A stretch of DNA of 64,000 nucleotides from Streptomyces fagopyri (lineage in GTDB: Bacteria > Actinomycetota > Actinomycetes > Streptomycetales > Streptomycetaceae), in NCBI RefSeq assembly GCF_009498275.1, contig NZ_CP045643.1, forward strand, positions 248,001 through 312,000, given 5' to 3'. Of this stretch, positions 35,799 through 44,504 are shown piece after piece. Numbering within the stretch: the first letter of the stretch is position 1; each line of letters starts with the position of its first letter. Below the pieces are notes generated by a model. The model was given only the letters and a program-made list of their open reading frames with translations. It ran no database searches and had not been told where the DNA came from. The position numbers and the translations under genes are program-made.

Positions 35799-36882
35799 GG
35801 ACGGACTCCTGGGTGAGCGGTGGCGCCGCAAGCACGGGTCCCCACACGAACGGCGGGTCCGGGATCTCGCGCCGCAGTACGGGGGCAGCCTTCGACTGGA
35901 ACAGCTCGAGCGAAGCACGGTGCTGGGACTCCGTCAGCCCGCCGGCGTCGGCGTGCAGGTGGAGCACGGTGTGCCCGAACTGTTCGTGGTACCGGTGCAC
36001 CTTGTCGATGACCTGTTGCGGGCTGCCGATCAGAGCGGAGCTGTGTTCGGCGAAGTCCTCCAAGGTCTCGAAGACGACCGGCAGGCCGGCCTTCTTGAAG
36101 AACGCCAGGTTGGACTCGAAGACCGGCCGATAGGCTGCCAGCGCCTCCTGCGAGGTGGGGGCGACGTAGATGCCCGCGGTGCCTGCGCCGACGGCGATCT
36201 GCGCCGGGTCGTGCCCGTAGTGCTCCCACCGCTCGCGGTAGTAGCGGATCAACTCGGCATATGGCTCTATGGGGTTGGTGACGTTGGCGGAGAAGAGCGG
36301 GTCGCCGTAGCGGGCGGCCAGGTCGACGGACTCCTTGCTGGTCGCACTGCCGTGCCAGACCCGGGCCGGCTGCTGATACGGACGCGGCCACACCTCGGCG
36401 TCGGTCAGCGGGGGACGAAAGCGGGTGTCGGCCGTGACCTTGTCCTGCCGCCAGATCTTTCGGAAGACCTCGTAGCTCTCGGCGTTGCGGTCCCACTGGT
36501 CCTCGGGCGTGACGTGGAACAGGTCCCGCTGAGCAGCGCCGTTGCCCTTGCCGATGATCAGGTCGAGGCGCCCGTTGGACAGGTGGTCGAGGGTGGCGTA
36601 GTCCTCGTACGCCCGGACCGGGTCCAGCAGGCTGAGCGTGGTGACGGCAGTGAACAGGCGGATGCGCTTCGTCAGGGCAGCCACATGGCTCAGTACGACG
36701 GTCGGTGAGGAGGAGATGAACGGCCGCTCGTGGCGCTCCCCCACGCCGAAGCCGTCGAAGCCCAACTCCTCTGCGAACAGGGCGTTGTCGAGGACCTCGC
36801 GGAAACGGGCGTGGGTCGGCTTCTGCACTCCGGTGACGGGATCCGGGCGGTGCACGATGAGTGTGATGGCAAGGAATTTCAC
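35791..36882 (-). CDS. LLM-class flavin-dependent oxidoreductase
   Basis: The 363-aa protein begins MKFLAITLIVHRPDPVTGVQ. TIM-barrel landmarks: FAEELGFDGFGVGERHERPF, RIRLFTAVTTLSLLDPVRAY, YATLDHLSNGRLDLIIGKGN, and ARVWHGSATSKESVDLAARY. It is related to bacterial-luciferase-type monooxygenases that take reduced FMN from a partner reductase. No flavin reductase gene is found in this cluster. Start overlaps the stop of the upstream NtaA-type gene by 4 nt (ATGA), and its stop overlaps the next gene's start. Confidence 0.9.
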   Translation of the reverse strand: MKFLAITLIVHRPDPVTGVQKPTHARFREVLDNALFAEELGFDGFGVGERHERPFISSSPTVVLSHVAALTKRIRLFTAVTTLSLLDPVRAYEDYATLDHLSNGRLDLIIGKGNGAAQRDLFHVTPEDQWDRNAESYEVFRKIWRQDKVTADTRFRPPLTDAEVWPRPYQQPARVWHGSATSKESVDLAARYGDPLFSANVTNPIEPYAELIRYYRERWEHYGHDPAQIAVGAGTAGIYVAPTSQEALAAYRPVFESNLAFFKKAGLPVVFETLEDFAEHSSALIGSPQQVIDKVHRYHEQFGHTVLHLHADAGGLTESQHRASLELFQSKAAPVLRREIPDPPFVWGPVLAAPPLTQESVHV

Positions 36883-38255
36883 GACGCCACCCGCTCCTCG
36901 CGCCGCAGATCGTCAGGGAGGGCGAGGCCCAGGTTGTGGCGGAGGGTCGGGCCCTCGTAGTCGGTGCGGAAGACACCCCGTTCCTGCAGGAGCGGTACGA
37001 CCTTGTCGGCGAAGTCGTCCAGGCCGGTGGGGGTGATGTGCGGGACGAGGATGAAGCCGTCACTCGCGTCGGCCTGGACGTACTCGTTGATGGTGTGGGC
37101 GACGGTCGCAGGCGAACCGATGAAGTTCTGGCGGTTGCCCGTCTCGATGACCAGGTCGCGGATGGACCAGTTGTGGGCGGCGGCCAGCTCACGCCACTCG
37201 CGGGCAGTGGCGATCGGGTCGCGGTACATGCGGGCCTGGGCGCGGCCCTGGGAGATGTGGTCGGCGCTGACATCCGGGTCGACGTCGGGCAGTGGACCTT
37301 CGGGATCGTAGGAGGACAGGTCCCGGTTCCAGACGAACTCCAGGTGCTTGATGGCGGTGGCCCCGCTGACCTGCAGGCGGCGCACGTCCTTGGCCAGTTC
37401 CCCGGCCTCTTCGTCCGTGTCGGCGAGGACGAAGCTCGCGGCGGGCAGGATGAGCAGTTCGTCGTGGCGGCGGCCGTATTTGGCGAGGCGCTGCTTGACA
37501 TCCCTGTAGAAGGCCCGTCCTCCCTCCAGGGTGGCGTACCGGCTGAAGATGGCGTCGGCGCTGGAGGCGGCGAACTCGCGGCCTTCGTCGGAGTCGCCGG
37601 CCTGGAAGATCACCGGGCGGCCCTGCGGGGAGCGTGGGACATCGAACTGGCCGTGGATGTCGAAGTGTTGCCCATGATGGACGAAGGAGCCGGCCTTCGT
37701 GTCGCGCAGGAACGCACCGGCCGCCTGGTCGGCGACGATCTCGTCGCCGTGCCAGGAGTCGAAGAGTTCGTTCGCGGTGGCGAGGAATTCCTTGGCACGG
37801 GAGTAGCGCTCCTCCTGTGGCAGGAAGCCGCCGCGGCGGAAGTTCTCGCCGGTGAAGGCGTCCCAGGAGGTGACGACGTTCCAGGCGGCTCGTCCGCCGG
37901 AGAGGTGGTCGAGGCTGGCGAACTGGCGGGCCACCTCGTAGGGCTCGTTGAAGGTGGAGTTGATGGTGCCGGTCAGACCCAGGTGTTCGGTGACGGCGGC
38001 GAGGGCGGTGAGGATCGTGAAGGTGTCGGGCCGTCCGACGACATCCAGGTCGTAGATCTTCCCGCCCTGCTCGCGCAGGCGCAGGCCCTCGGCGAGGAAC
38101 AGGAAGTCGAACTTGGCGCGTTCGGCGGTCCGCGCGAAGTGCACGAAGGAGCTGAACTCGATGTGGCTGCCGGCCTTCGGGTCGCTCCACACAGTCGTGT
38201 TGTTGACGCCCGGGAAGTGCGCGGCCAGATGAATCTGCTTCAGGGGCTTGCTCAT
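36879..38255 (-). CDS. NtaA/SnaA/DszA-family FMN-dependent monooxygenase
   Basis: The 458-aa protein has the hallmark order of this family: KQIHLAAHFPGVNNTTVWSD, FARTAERAKFDFLFLAEGLR, TFTILTALAAVTEHLGLTGT, FNEPYEVARQFASLDHLSGG, RAAWNVVTSWDAFTGENFRR, and RPVIFQAGDSDEGREFAA. Relatives include DszA (sulfone), NtaA (nitrilotriacetate) and sulfur-scavenging oxygenases that need FMNH2 from a separate reductase. Its place in an operon headed by sulfur-type leader elements supports organosulfur oxidation. It is 20 nt downstream of the previous gene and overlaps the next by 4 nt. Length is normal for the family. Confidence 0.92.
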   Translation of the reverse strand: MSKPLKQIHLAAHFPGVNNTTVWSDPKAGSHIEFSSFVHFARTAERAKFDFLFLAEGLRLREQGGKIYDLDVVGRPDTFTILTALAAVTEHLGLTGTINSTFNEPYEVARQFASLDHLSGGRAAWNVVTSWDAFTGENFRRGGFLPQEERYSRAKEFLATANELFDSWHGDEIVADQAAGAFLRDTKAGSFVHHGQHFDIHGQFDVPRSPQGRPVIFQAGDSDEGREFAASSADAIFSRYATLEGGRAFYRDVKQRLAKYGRRHDELLILPAASFVLADTDEEAGELAKDVRRLQVSGATAIKHLEFVWNRDLSSYDPEGPLPDVDPDVSADHISQGRAQARMYRDPIATAREWRELAAAHNWSIRDLVIETGNRQNFIGSPATVAHTINEYVQADASDGFILVPHITPTGLDDFADKVVPLLQERGVFRTDYEGPTLRHNLGLALPDDLRREERVAS

Positions 38256-38275
38256 GGTGGGTGCGGTCCTTCGCT

Positions 38276-39493
38276 TCAGGCGGTGGCGGCTGCGGCGTAG
38301 CGGTTGGCGGGACGGTGCAGGCCCAGCAGGCCGCGCAGGGTGTCGGCTTCGTAGGCGGTGCGGAAGGCGCCCCGGCGCTGGAGCTCGGGGACCAGGCCCC
38401 GGGTGATGGCGGGCAGGTCGTGGCCTGCGACCGCGGGGCGCAATCGGAAGCCGCTCAAGCCGGCTTCGCCCAACTCATGAAGCACATCGGCGAGTTGGGT
38501 GGGCGTGCCGGTGAAGATGCGTGCGTCACTCGTGTACGCCTCGCCGGCGAGAGCATCCAGCCGTGCCCGCCGGTCTTCGGCGGCGCCCTGGTCGTCGTCG
38601 AGGAAGACCACCAAGTCACCGAAGACGTGCAGGAGTTCGCCGGACCGCCCGGCCGCCGTCTGCTCGGCACGGATCTCCGAGACGATCGCGCGGGCCTGGT
38701 CGGCGTCGTGCGGGGTGACGTAGCCGATGTCGGCCTGCCGGGCGACCAGCCGGTACGGGACGGTCTGATGGGCGAGGGCGGTGACCAGCGGCTGACCCTG
38801 CGGCGGGCGCGGGGTGATGGACGGGCCCTTGACGCTGAAGTGCTTGCCCTCGAAGTCGATGTAGTGCAGCTTGTCGCGGTCGACGAAGCGGCCGGTGGAG
38901 ACGTCCCGGATCTCCGCGTCGTCCTCCCAGCTGTCCCACAGCCGGCGCACCACCTCGATGTAGTCGGCGGCCTCGTCGAACAGCCCGGTGAGACGCTCCT
39001 GTCCGTCCGGGCTCTGCAGCTCCTCCAGACTGATCGGTGGGAAGGTGCGGCGTCCGAAGTGGTCGGCTTCGTGCGGGCGGGCGGAGATCTGGACCCGGAG
39101 ACCGGCGCGGCCGCTGCTCACGTAGTCAAGGGTGGCGATCGCCTTGGAGAGGTGGAACGGCTCCGTGTGGGTGACGATCGCGGTCGGTACCAGGCCGATG
39201 TGCCGGGTGAGGGGCGCGATACGGGCCGCGGTCAGCACGGCGTCCAGGCGGCCGCGTACCTGGTCGGTGCGGCCGTCGAGCTCGCCGTAGTGCGAGGACT
39301 GGAGACCGAGTCCGTCCTCCAGGGTCACGAAGTCGAGCAGGCCGCGCTCGGCCTCGGTGACCTGGTCGGCCCAGTATCCGGCGGTGAACAGGTCCCGGGG
39401 ACGGGCGACTTTCTCGCGCCAGGAGGCGGGGTGCCAGCCGGTGCCGTCCAGTGCGACGGCAAGGTGCAGAGGGGAAGCAGGATTTGCGGACAC
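38276..39493 (-). CDS. LLM-class/NtaA-like monooxygenase, first gene after leader peptide
   Basis: Start GTG 39491-39493 has GGAAGGC at 6-nt spacing and gives SANPASPLHLAVALDGTGWH. The 405-aa protein has barrel motifs EAERGLLDFVTLEDGLGLQ, HIGLVPTAIVTHTEPFHLSK, IATLDYVSSGRAGLRVQISA and PRPPQGQPLVTALAHQTVPY, as seen in flavin-dependent oxygenases of sulfur-source clusters. It opens the four-oxygenase run and lies 76 nt downstream of a small leader gene ending Leu-Cys-Cys-Ser. That arrangement implies cysteine-responsive attenuation of this gene and those after it. Confidence 0.88.
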   Translation of the reverse strand: MSANPASPLHLAVALDGTGWHPASWREKVARPRDLFTAGYWADQVTEAERGLLDFVTLEDGLGLQSSHYGELDGRTDQVRGRLDAVLTAARIAPLTRHIGLVPTAIVTHTEPFHLSKAIATLDYVSSGRAGLRVQISARPHEADHFGRRTFPPISLEELQSPDGQERLTGLFDEAADYIEVVRRLWDSWEDDAEIRDVSTGRFVDRDKLHYIDFEGKHFSVKGPSITPRPPQGQPLVTALAHQTVPYRLVARQADIGYVTPHDADQARAIVSEIRAEQTAAGRSGELLHVFGDLVVFLDDDQGAAEDRRARLDALAGEAYTSDARIFTGTPTQLADVLHELGEAGLSGFRLRPAVAGHDLPAITRGLVPELQRRGAFRTAYEADTLRGLLGLHRPANRYAAAATA

Positions 39494-39569
39494 GGGGGTG
39501 CCTTCCTGGAGGTCCGTACGAGATCGCCGGCCCGCGGGAATCGGGGCGCACGGCGCTGGGGAAACGGGG

Positions 39570-39656
39570 TCAGGAGCAACAGAGGGCGCCGGCCACGCGC
39601 TGGAGGTCGATGTGGGGCCGGCCGTGGAGGAGCACGGCACGCGGTACAGGTGTCAC
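39570..39656 (-). CDS. Leader peptide ending LCCS (cysteine-attenuation type)
   Basis: The 28-aa ORF from GTG 39654-39656, with GGAGG at 8-nt spacing, ends RPHIDLQRVAGALCCS. This is the conserved actinobacterial leader-peptide pattern (R-x-H-[IV]-D-L-x-R-V-x-x-A-[LV]-C-C) found upstream of sulfur-assimilation and transport genes. In mycobacteria, short ORFs with consecutive Cys codons have been shown to attenuate operons in response to cysteine. It lies 46 nt after the GNAT stop and 76 nt before the first monooxygenase, so it probably gates transcription or translation into the oxygenase part of the operon. Too short to encode an enzyme. Confidence 0.88.
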   Translation of the reverse strand: MTPVPRAVLLHGRPHIDLQRVAGALCCS

Positions 39657-39692
39657 GAGAACCACCTCCAAGTCATCGCCTTCGACAAGGAC

Positions 39693-39712
39693 AACGGCAC
39701 GGCTATGCCGTT
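39693..39712 (-). terminator. Small hairpin across the GNAT stop codon
   Basis: The 7-bp perfect arms AACGGCA/TGCCGTT around a 6-nt loop are followed on the minus strand by a U-containing tract (TGTCCTTGTC). It could be a partial terminator between the transporter part and the oxygenase part of the cluster. Confidence 0.3.
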
Positions 39713-40428
39713 TCTTCCAGGACAGCGGCTGCGGTCTGCCGTACGAGTGAGAAGGCGGTACGGCGGCGCAGGGTGAATCCGATCGATTCATACAGCCGGA
39801 TCGCGTTCGCGTTGTCGGCCCTGGCATGCAGGAAGGGCCGCTCGCCACGGTCCTTGATGCCGGCCGCGACGGCGCGGACCAGGCGGGTGGCCAAACCCCT
39901 ACCGCGATACGCCGGGTCGGTGCACACGGCGCTGATCTCGGTCCAGCCGGGTGGATGGAGCCGTTCGCCGGCCAAGGCGATCAAGCGGCCGCGGTGGCGG
40001 ATGCCCAGATAGGTGCCCATCTCGACGGTGCGGAGCAGATAGGGCCCGGGTACCGTGCGGGCGACCAGGTCGAGGATCTCGGGCACGTCCTCGAGGCCAA
40101 GCCGTACGGTCTCGGAGTCGGGCTCCGCCCGCAGGCCGGTGTCCACGAGCTGGACGCCGTATCCGGTGCGCACCACCTTCCAGCCCTCCGGCGCCTCGGT
40201 GACGCCCCGTACCGGGGCGGTGCCGCCAGGGCCGACGAGCGCGGCGAGGTCGTCCCAGGCACGAGGGTCGTCCTCGTCGGAGACGGCATGGAAGGGAGCG
40301 ACGTCTTGGTGATAGCGGGCGGCGTGACCGATTCGTTCGGCGAAGTGGGCGTGGGGGCCGGTGAGCGCGGCCCAGGCGGGGTTGTCCAGGATGTGCGAGG
40401 ACTTGGCGTCGAGGGCGGTGACGGACAT
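39703..40428 (-). CDS. GNAT-family N-acetyltransferase
   Basis: The 241-aa protein from ATG 40426-40428 has a degenerate N-terminal half and a clear acetyl-CoA-binding domain near its C-terminus: YLGIRHRGRLIALAGERLHP, WTEISAVCTDPAYRGRGLAT (motif A, RGRGLA), RLVRAVAAGIKDRGERPFLH, and ANAIRLYESIGFTLRR. It resembles FR47/GCN5-type enzymes. Its placement after the substrate-binding protein and before the monooxygenases suggests acetylation of a sulfur-containing amine or of excess cysteine-like compounds; this is inference. ATG 40480-40482 is an alternative start. Confidence 0.8.
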   Translation of the reverse strand: MSVTALDAKSSHILDNPAWAALTGPHAHFAERIGHAARYHQDVAPFHAVSDEDDPRAWDDLAALVGPGGTAPVRGVTEAPEGWKVVRTGYGVQLVDTGLRAEPDSETVRLGLEDVPEILDLVARTVPGPYLLRTVEMGTYLGIRHRGRLIALAGERLHPPGWTEISAVCTDPAYRGRGLATRLVRAVAAGIKDRGERPFLHARADNANAIRLYESIGFTLRRRTAFSLVRQTAAAVLEETA

Positions 40429-40517
40429 GGTGTGGCGGTCTCCGGGGTGCGGCTCGGTATGTCCGGCGAGCGGGGAATCCATCCTGGGGCAGCGGCGGAG
40501 TCCCCGGCAGACGGTGG

Positions 40518-41543
40518 TCAGGAGTTGTCGAGCGGCAGGCCCGGCGGGTTGACCTCGGACTTGGCGGCGGCTTCGTTGGCGAGGTCGTACGCCTTGAGCC
40601 ACTCTGCGTACTGACCGTTCTTGATCAGGTAGTTGATCGCGTCAGCGAGCGGCTTGGCGAGTCCGCTGTCCTTCTTGGCCGTTGCCGCGATCAGGCCCTG
40701 CAGGCTCGCGCCCGCACCGGAGTAGGTGCCGGCGGTGCGGGTGGCGTTGGGCGTGCCGGCCACCTGACGGTTGTGGTAGGCGAAGCCGGGGTTGGGACCG
40801 AAGGAGGCGTCGATCTTGCCACTGTTCAGGGCGAGGTAGGTGCTGGGGCTGTCCTGAAAATACTTGACGGTGAGCTTCTTGCCCTCCTTGGCCAGCTTGT
40901 CCTTCCACTCCAAGAGGATTCTCTCCTGGTTGGTGCCGGAGGCGACGGCGATCGTCTTGCCGTCGAGGTTCGCGTAGTTGCCGTCGAAGTTCCAGGTGCT
41001 CTTCTTGGGCACGATGAAGGCGAGGTTGTCCTGCCGGTAGGAGGCGAACTCGTACTTCTTCTTGCGCTCCTCGGTGTCGGTGACGTTGGAGAAGGCCACG
41101 TCGACCTTGCCACTGTCGATGCCGACGAAGAGGTTCTCCCAGGTGGAGTTCTTGACCTCGGCCTTGAGCCCGAACACCGCGGCAACCAGGCGGCCGAGGT
41201 CGGGCTCGGAGCCGGTGAGTGTCTTCTGGTCGTCGCCGACGTACGCCAGCGGCGGGAAACCGGAGGGCAGGGCACCGATGCCGATCTCCAGCCTGCCGCT
41301 CTTCTTGACGGCGGCGGGCAGCTCGGCACTGATGGATGTGACCTCGGAGACCTTGATGGTGGTCTGGGTGGCGGCGCCGTTGGAGACACGTCCGATGACG
41401 ACCTCGCCGGACTTGGCACTGTCGGTGGTGGTGGCCGCGTCGCTGTTGCCACCGCAGGCGGCGAGCCCGCCGGCCAGGGAGGCGACGGCGGTCGCCGCAG
41501 TGATGCCGCTTGTCAATCTGCGTCGGGTGAAGTGCGTGGCCAT
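40518..41543 (-). CDS. ABC transporter substrate-binding lipoprotein (family 3)
   Basis: The 341-aa protein has a signal peptide and lipobox (VASLAGGLAACGG, Cys ~30), followed by a family-3 solute-binding fold: SGRLEIGIGALPSGFPPLAY, LTGSEPDLGRLVAAVFGLKA, WENLFVGIDSGKVDVAFSNV, and KTIAVASGTNQE. Such proteins bind polar amino acids such as cystine, or related compounds. The start follows AAGGAAC. It belongs with the permease and ATPase encoded upstream (72 nt before). Given SAM-IV and Cys-leader control, a sulfur-containing amino acid or derivative is the likely ligand. Confidence 0.9.
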   Translation of the reverse strand: MATHFTRRRLTSGITAATAVASLAGGLAACGGNSDAATTTDSAKSGEVVIGRVSNGAATQTTIKVSEVTSISAELPAAVKKSGRLEIGIGALPSGFPPLAYVGDDQKTLTGSEPDLGRLVAAVFGLKAEVKNSTWENLFVGIDSGKVDVAFSNVTDTEERKKKYEFASYRQDNLAFIVPKKSTWNFDGNYANLDGKTIAVASGTNQERILLEWKDKLAKEGKKLTVKYFQDSPSTYLALNSGKIDASFGPNPGFAYHNRQVAGTPNATRTAGTYSGAGASLQGLIAATAKKDSGLAKPLADAINYLIKNGQYAEWLKAYDLANEAAAKSEVNPPGLPLDNS

Positions 41544-41614
41544 GGCCGTTCCTTGTCGCTGAAGTTGATGAGGGTGGCGTGCGGGGGTTGGGGTGTCGTA
41601 GGGGATGTGGCGAG

Positions 41615-42408
<794 letters not shown>

Positions 42409-42412
<4 letters not shown>

Positions 42413-43389
42413 ACGGCGGCCTCCCGGCGGATGCGGTCCCGCAGGTCGGATAGGCCGGTGCGGAACGTCTGCAGAGGCGTCGGCGGCAGGCCGCGGGTGG
42501 CACCGCGGGCGTAGTGCCGCTCGACGTAGAACTGGATGACGGAGACGACGCTGGTCAGGATCAGGTACCAGGCGGTGACAACCAGCAGCAGCGGCACGAT
42601 GTCGCCGGGATAGGTGGCGCCCATCGTCTGCGCGGAGCCGAACAGGTCGAGCAGGGACACGTAGAAGACCAGCGAGGTGCCCTTGATCAGGCCGATGAGC
42701 TGGTTGACGTAGTTCGGGACGATCGAGCGCAGCGCCTGCGGGAAGACGATTCTCCGGAACTGGTAGCTCTTGGGCAGCCCGAGTGCCGCGGCCGCTTCGT
42801 GCTGGCCCTGGTCGACGGAGAGGATGCCGCCGCGGACCACCTCGGCCGCGTAGGCGGCCTCGTTGAGGCTGAGGCCGATGACGGCCACGACCATGTCGGT
42901 GCCGAGTCTCGACTCGTCGAAGGAGAAGAAGGCCGGCCCGAAGGGAATGCCGACGCTCAACGTCTTGTACAGGGCGCTGAAGTTGTAGAGGAAGATCAGC
43001 ACCACGATGAGCGGGACGGAGCGCAGCGCCCAGACGTACGTCCAGCTGACCGCGCGCAGCACCGGGTTCTTCGAGAGGCGGCCCAATGCGAGCACGATCC
43101 CGCCGGCAAGACCCAACACCGCACTGTAGGCGGCGACTTCGAGGGTGATCGCCAGGCCGTCGAGGATGGTGGGGCGTAGAAACCAATAGTTCCAGCGGTC
43201 CCACTGGTAGAAGGGATTGGTGACCAGTCCGTGCACGAACTGGGCGACCAGGACGAGTACGACCGCGGTCGCGATCCAGCGTCCGGGGCGCCGCAGCGGC
43301 AGAACTCGCTGAGCGGTGAGGGGCTTTGACGGTTCATCGGCGGTGGACGTCTCGGGAAGCGTGACGGTAGCGCCAGGGGGTTCACTCAC
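42409..43389 (-). CDS. ABC transporter permease (polar amino acid type)
   Basis: The 326-aa protein from GTG 43387-43389 (GGAG, 6-nt spacing) has a Pro/Thr-rich N-terminus, then at least five membrane segments. It carries the HisM/GlnP family signatures: LDGLAITLEVAAYSAVLGLA, WTYVWALRSVPLIVVLIFLY, and the ATPase-docking EAA loop (GQHEAAAALGLPKSYQFRRI). Fewer than two permease genes are present, so it probably forms a homodimer. First structural gene of the leftward operon, 137 nt behind the leader peptide stop. It transports a sulfur compound by inference from the riboswitch. Confidence 0.92.
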
Positions 43390-43526
43390 GGTGGGCTCCG
43401 GCTGGATCGGACGACACCCCGGATGGCACGGCGGCATGCGCCGGCGAGGCACCGGGGGCGGGGAGGACGACGGAAAACACCGCGGCGGCAGTGTTCGTCA
43501 GGAAGTACGGGGGCTGCGGAGAAGTG

Positions 43527-43676
43527 TCAGCCCCGACAGAGGGCGCGACCCGGGGCGGTACACAGCGCGCTGTTCACGCGGAGCAGATCGACGGCACGAT
43601 CGGCGACCAGCAGATTCACGTACGGCGGTACGCAACCCTGGGAGCGGCGTGCGGCCGTCCTGGGAACTGCGTACAT
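43527..43676 (-). CDS. Leader peptide between SAM-IV riboswitch and permease gene
   Basis: ATG 43674-43676 is preceded by GGTGAGG and opens a 49-aa frame whose second half reads VADRAVDLLRVNSALC, then TAPGRALCRG and TGA. The R-A-V-D-L-x-R-V-x-S-A-L-C block matches the actinobacterial leader-peptide family (usually RxHIDLxRVxSALC), with a further Cys just before the stop. A shorter start at GTG 43619 is possible but has no ribosome site. The ATG lies 29 nt after the riboswitch's 3' end, the same arrangement as on the other side (44388). It likely couples cysteine supply to expression of the transporter operon. Confidence 0.7.
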   Translation of the reverse strand: MYAVPRTAARRSQGCVPPYVNLLVADRAVDLLRVNSALCTAPGRALCRG

Positions 43677-43704
43677 GACCTCACCGTCACCGTTCCGCCC
43701 CTGA

Positions 43705-43815
43705 GGGCCTCGCGCTTACCGAAACTTCATCGGCCGGGTCGTCACCTGGGGCACCCCACCGCGGTGGGAGGGTTGCCGGTCAGCAAGCCAGGGCTTGTCG
43801 CTGACGCTCATGACC
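43705..43815 (-). promoter_or_regulatory. SAM-IV riboswitch (leftward operon)
   Basis: Read on the minus strand, the RNA has the P1 strands GGTC/GACC, AAGCCCTGGCTT as hairpin P3, the SAM-binding core CTGACCGGCAACCCTCC, the long P4 partner GCGGTGGGGTGCCCC, AGGTGACGACC closing the core, a small hairpin (CCGA...TCGG) and the terminal TAAGCGCG that forms the extra pseudoknot. This order is that of SAM-IV riboswitches known in Streptomyces upstream of sulfur-metabolism genes; binding SAM normally shuts expression off. It starts about 7 nt after a predicted transcription start and lies 29 nt before a leader ORF. Confidence 0.93.
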
Positions 43816-43827
43816 GTTCTGGCCAGT

Positions 43828-43857
43828 AGTTAAGGCAACGGCCCGGACATTTGTCAA
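43828..43857 (-). promoter_or_regulatory. Promoter of leftward sulfur operon
   Basis: A -35 TTGACA (43857-43852) and -10-like TTAACT (43833-43828) are spaced 18 nt apart on the minus strand. The predicted start is ~5-7 nt before the SAM-IV aptamer, so the riboswitch is the very 5' end of the transcript. Confidence 0.7.
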
Positions 43858-44201
43858 CGCCGGTCCAGCAGGTGGAAAGGCCAGCGGGCAGTGTAGGCCG
43901 TCCGGTCCAGGATGCGAATGGCCGCTCCGCCGGCCGCCAGGACCTGGCAGCAGCCCGGTGGTGGTAGTCGATAGCATCGCGAGGTCGAGGTGGGCGGCCG
44001 ACGGAAGGGCTGTCCTGGACTTCAACGCGCTGCGAACCTGCCTGCGCCTACACGGACATGGCCACCTGTCCGCTGCCCCCGGCCGTGGACCGGCTGCCGG
44101 TGGCGATCGAGGCCGGCCAGAGAATCCCCCTTGGGCGGAGCGGTTCCTGAGACGGACCCGGTGCCGGCCCGACCGGCCTTGCGGGGCCTCGCTCTGTGGC
44201 A
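43858..44201. other. Spacer between the two divergent promoters
   Basis: 344 nt with overlapping frames but no gene recognised. No clear operator palindrome was seen. An activator or repressor of sulfur genes could bind here. Confidence 0.4.
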
Positions 44202-44231
44202 TTGACGTACGACAACAGCCCTCCGTACGAT
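44202..44231 (+). promoter_or_regulatory. Promoter of rightward sulfur operon
   Basis: TTGACG (44202-44207) and TACGAT (44226-44231) are separated by 18 nt, an excellent housekeeping-type promoter. The predicted start falls at ~44237, at the base of the SAM-IV aptamer. Confidence 0.75.
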
Positions 44232-44238
44232 CCCCAAC

Positions 44239-44356
44239 GGCATTGAGTGTCAGCGTCAAGCCCTGGCTTGCTGACCGGCAACCCTCCCGCGCGGTGGGGT
44301 GCTCCAGGTGAAAGCCCGGCGTGGATCATCGGCGATCCACGCAAGCGCGTGGCCCC
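44239..44356 (+). promoter_or_regulatory. SAM-IV riboswitch (rightward operon)
   Basis: The RNA runs GGCATTGAGTGTCAGCGTC, then P3 hairpin AAGCCCTGGCTT, core CTGACCGGCAACCCTCC, partner GCGGTGGGGTGCTCC, AGGTGAAAGCC, an 8-9 bp hairpin GCGTGGATC/GATCCACGC, and terminal GCAAGCGCG. All conserved SAM-IV blocks are present. About 60 nt of the core are nearly identical to the inverted copy at 43745-43812, which explains why the region appears as a long inverted repeat. It lies 31 nt before a leader ORF with a strong ribosome site. Confidence 0.94.
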
Positions 44357-44387
44357 ATGAGCGGGGTCGGAGATGGGGAGGGGCAGC

Positions 44388-44504
44388 ATGCGGCACAGCG
44401 GTGACCTGACAGCCTCCTTCGCCGTCGTCTCGGTGTTCTCCCGGTTCTCGCGTCGGCGCCACATCGATCTGAAGCGCTCGACCAGCTGTCTCTGTCAGGT
44501 CTGA
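44388..44504 (+). CDS. Leader peptide between SAM-IV riboswitch and binding-protein gene
   Basis: ATG 44388 follows an ideal ribosome site (GGGGAGGGG, 4-nt spacing) and encodes 38 aa, ending SRRRHIDLKRSTSCLCQV. The RRRHIDLKR block followed by Cys codons is the signature of actinobacterial leader peptides in front of sulfur-uptake genes. The ribosome site lies shortly after the riboswitch, so SAM binding could control its translation; stalling or termination at its two Cys codons could then control readthrough into the ABC genes. A GTG at 44433 would give only the conserved part but lacks a ribosome site. Confidence 0.88.
   Translation: MRHSGDLTASFAVVSVFSRFSRRRHIDLKRSTSCLCQV

Noticed and set aside
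43527..43619. Short GTG start for the leftward leader peptide
   Set aside because: An in-frame ATG at 43676 has a ribosome site and sits at the same distance from its riboswitch as the rightward leader; the GTG has none.
43745..44312. ~65-nt nearly identical inverted repeats, first taken for ends of an insertion sequence
   Set aside because: Each arm reads as a SAM-IV aptamer in the right orientation for its operon, with a promoter just upstream; no transposase lies between them.
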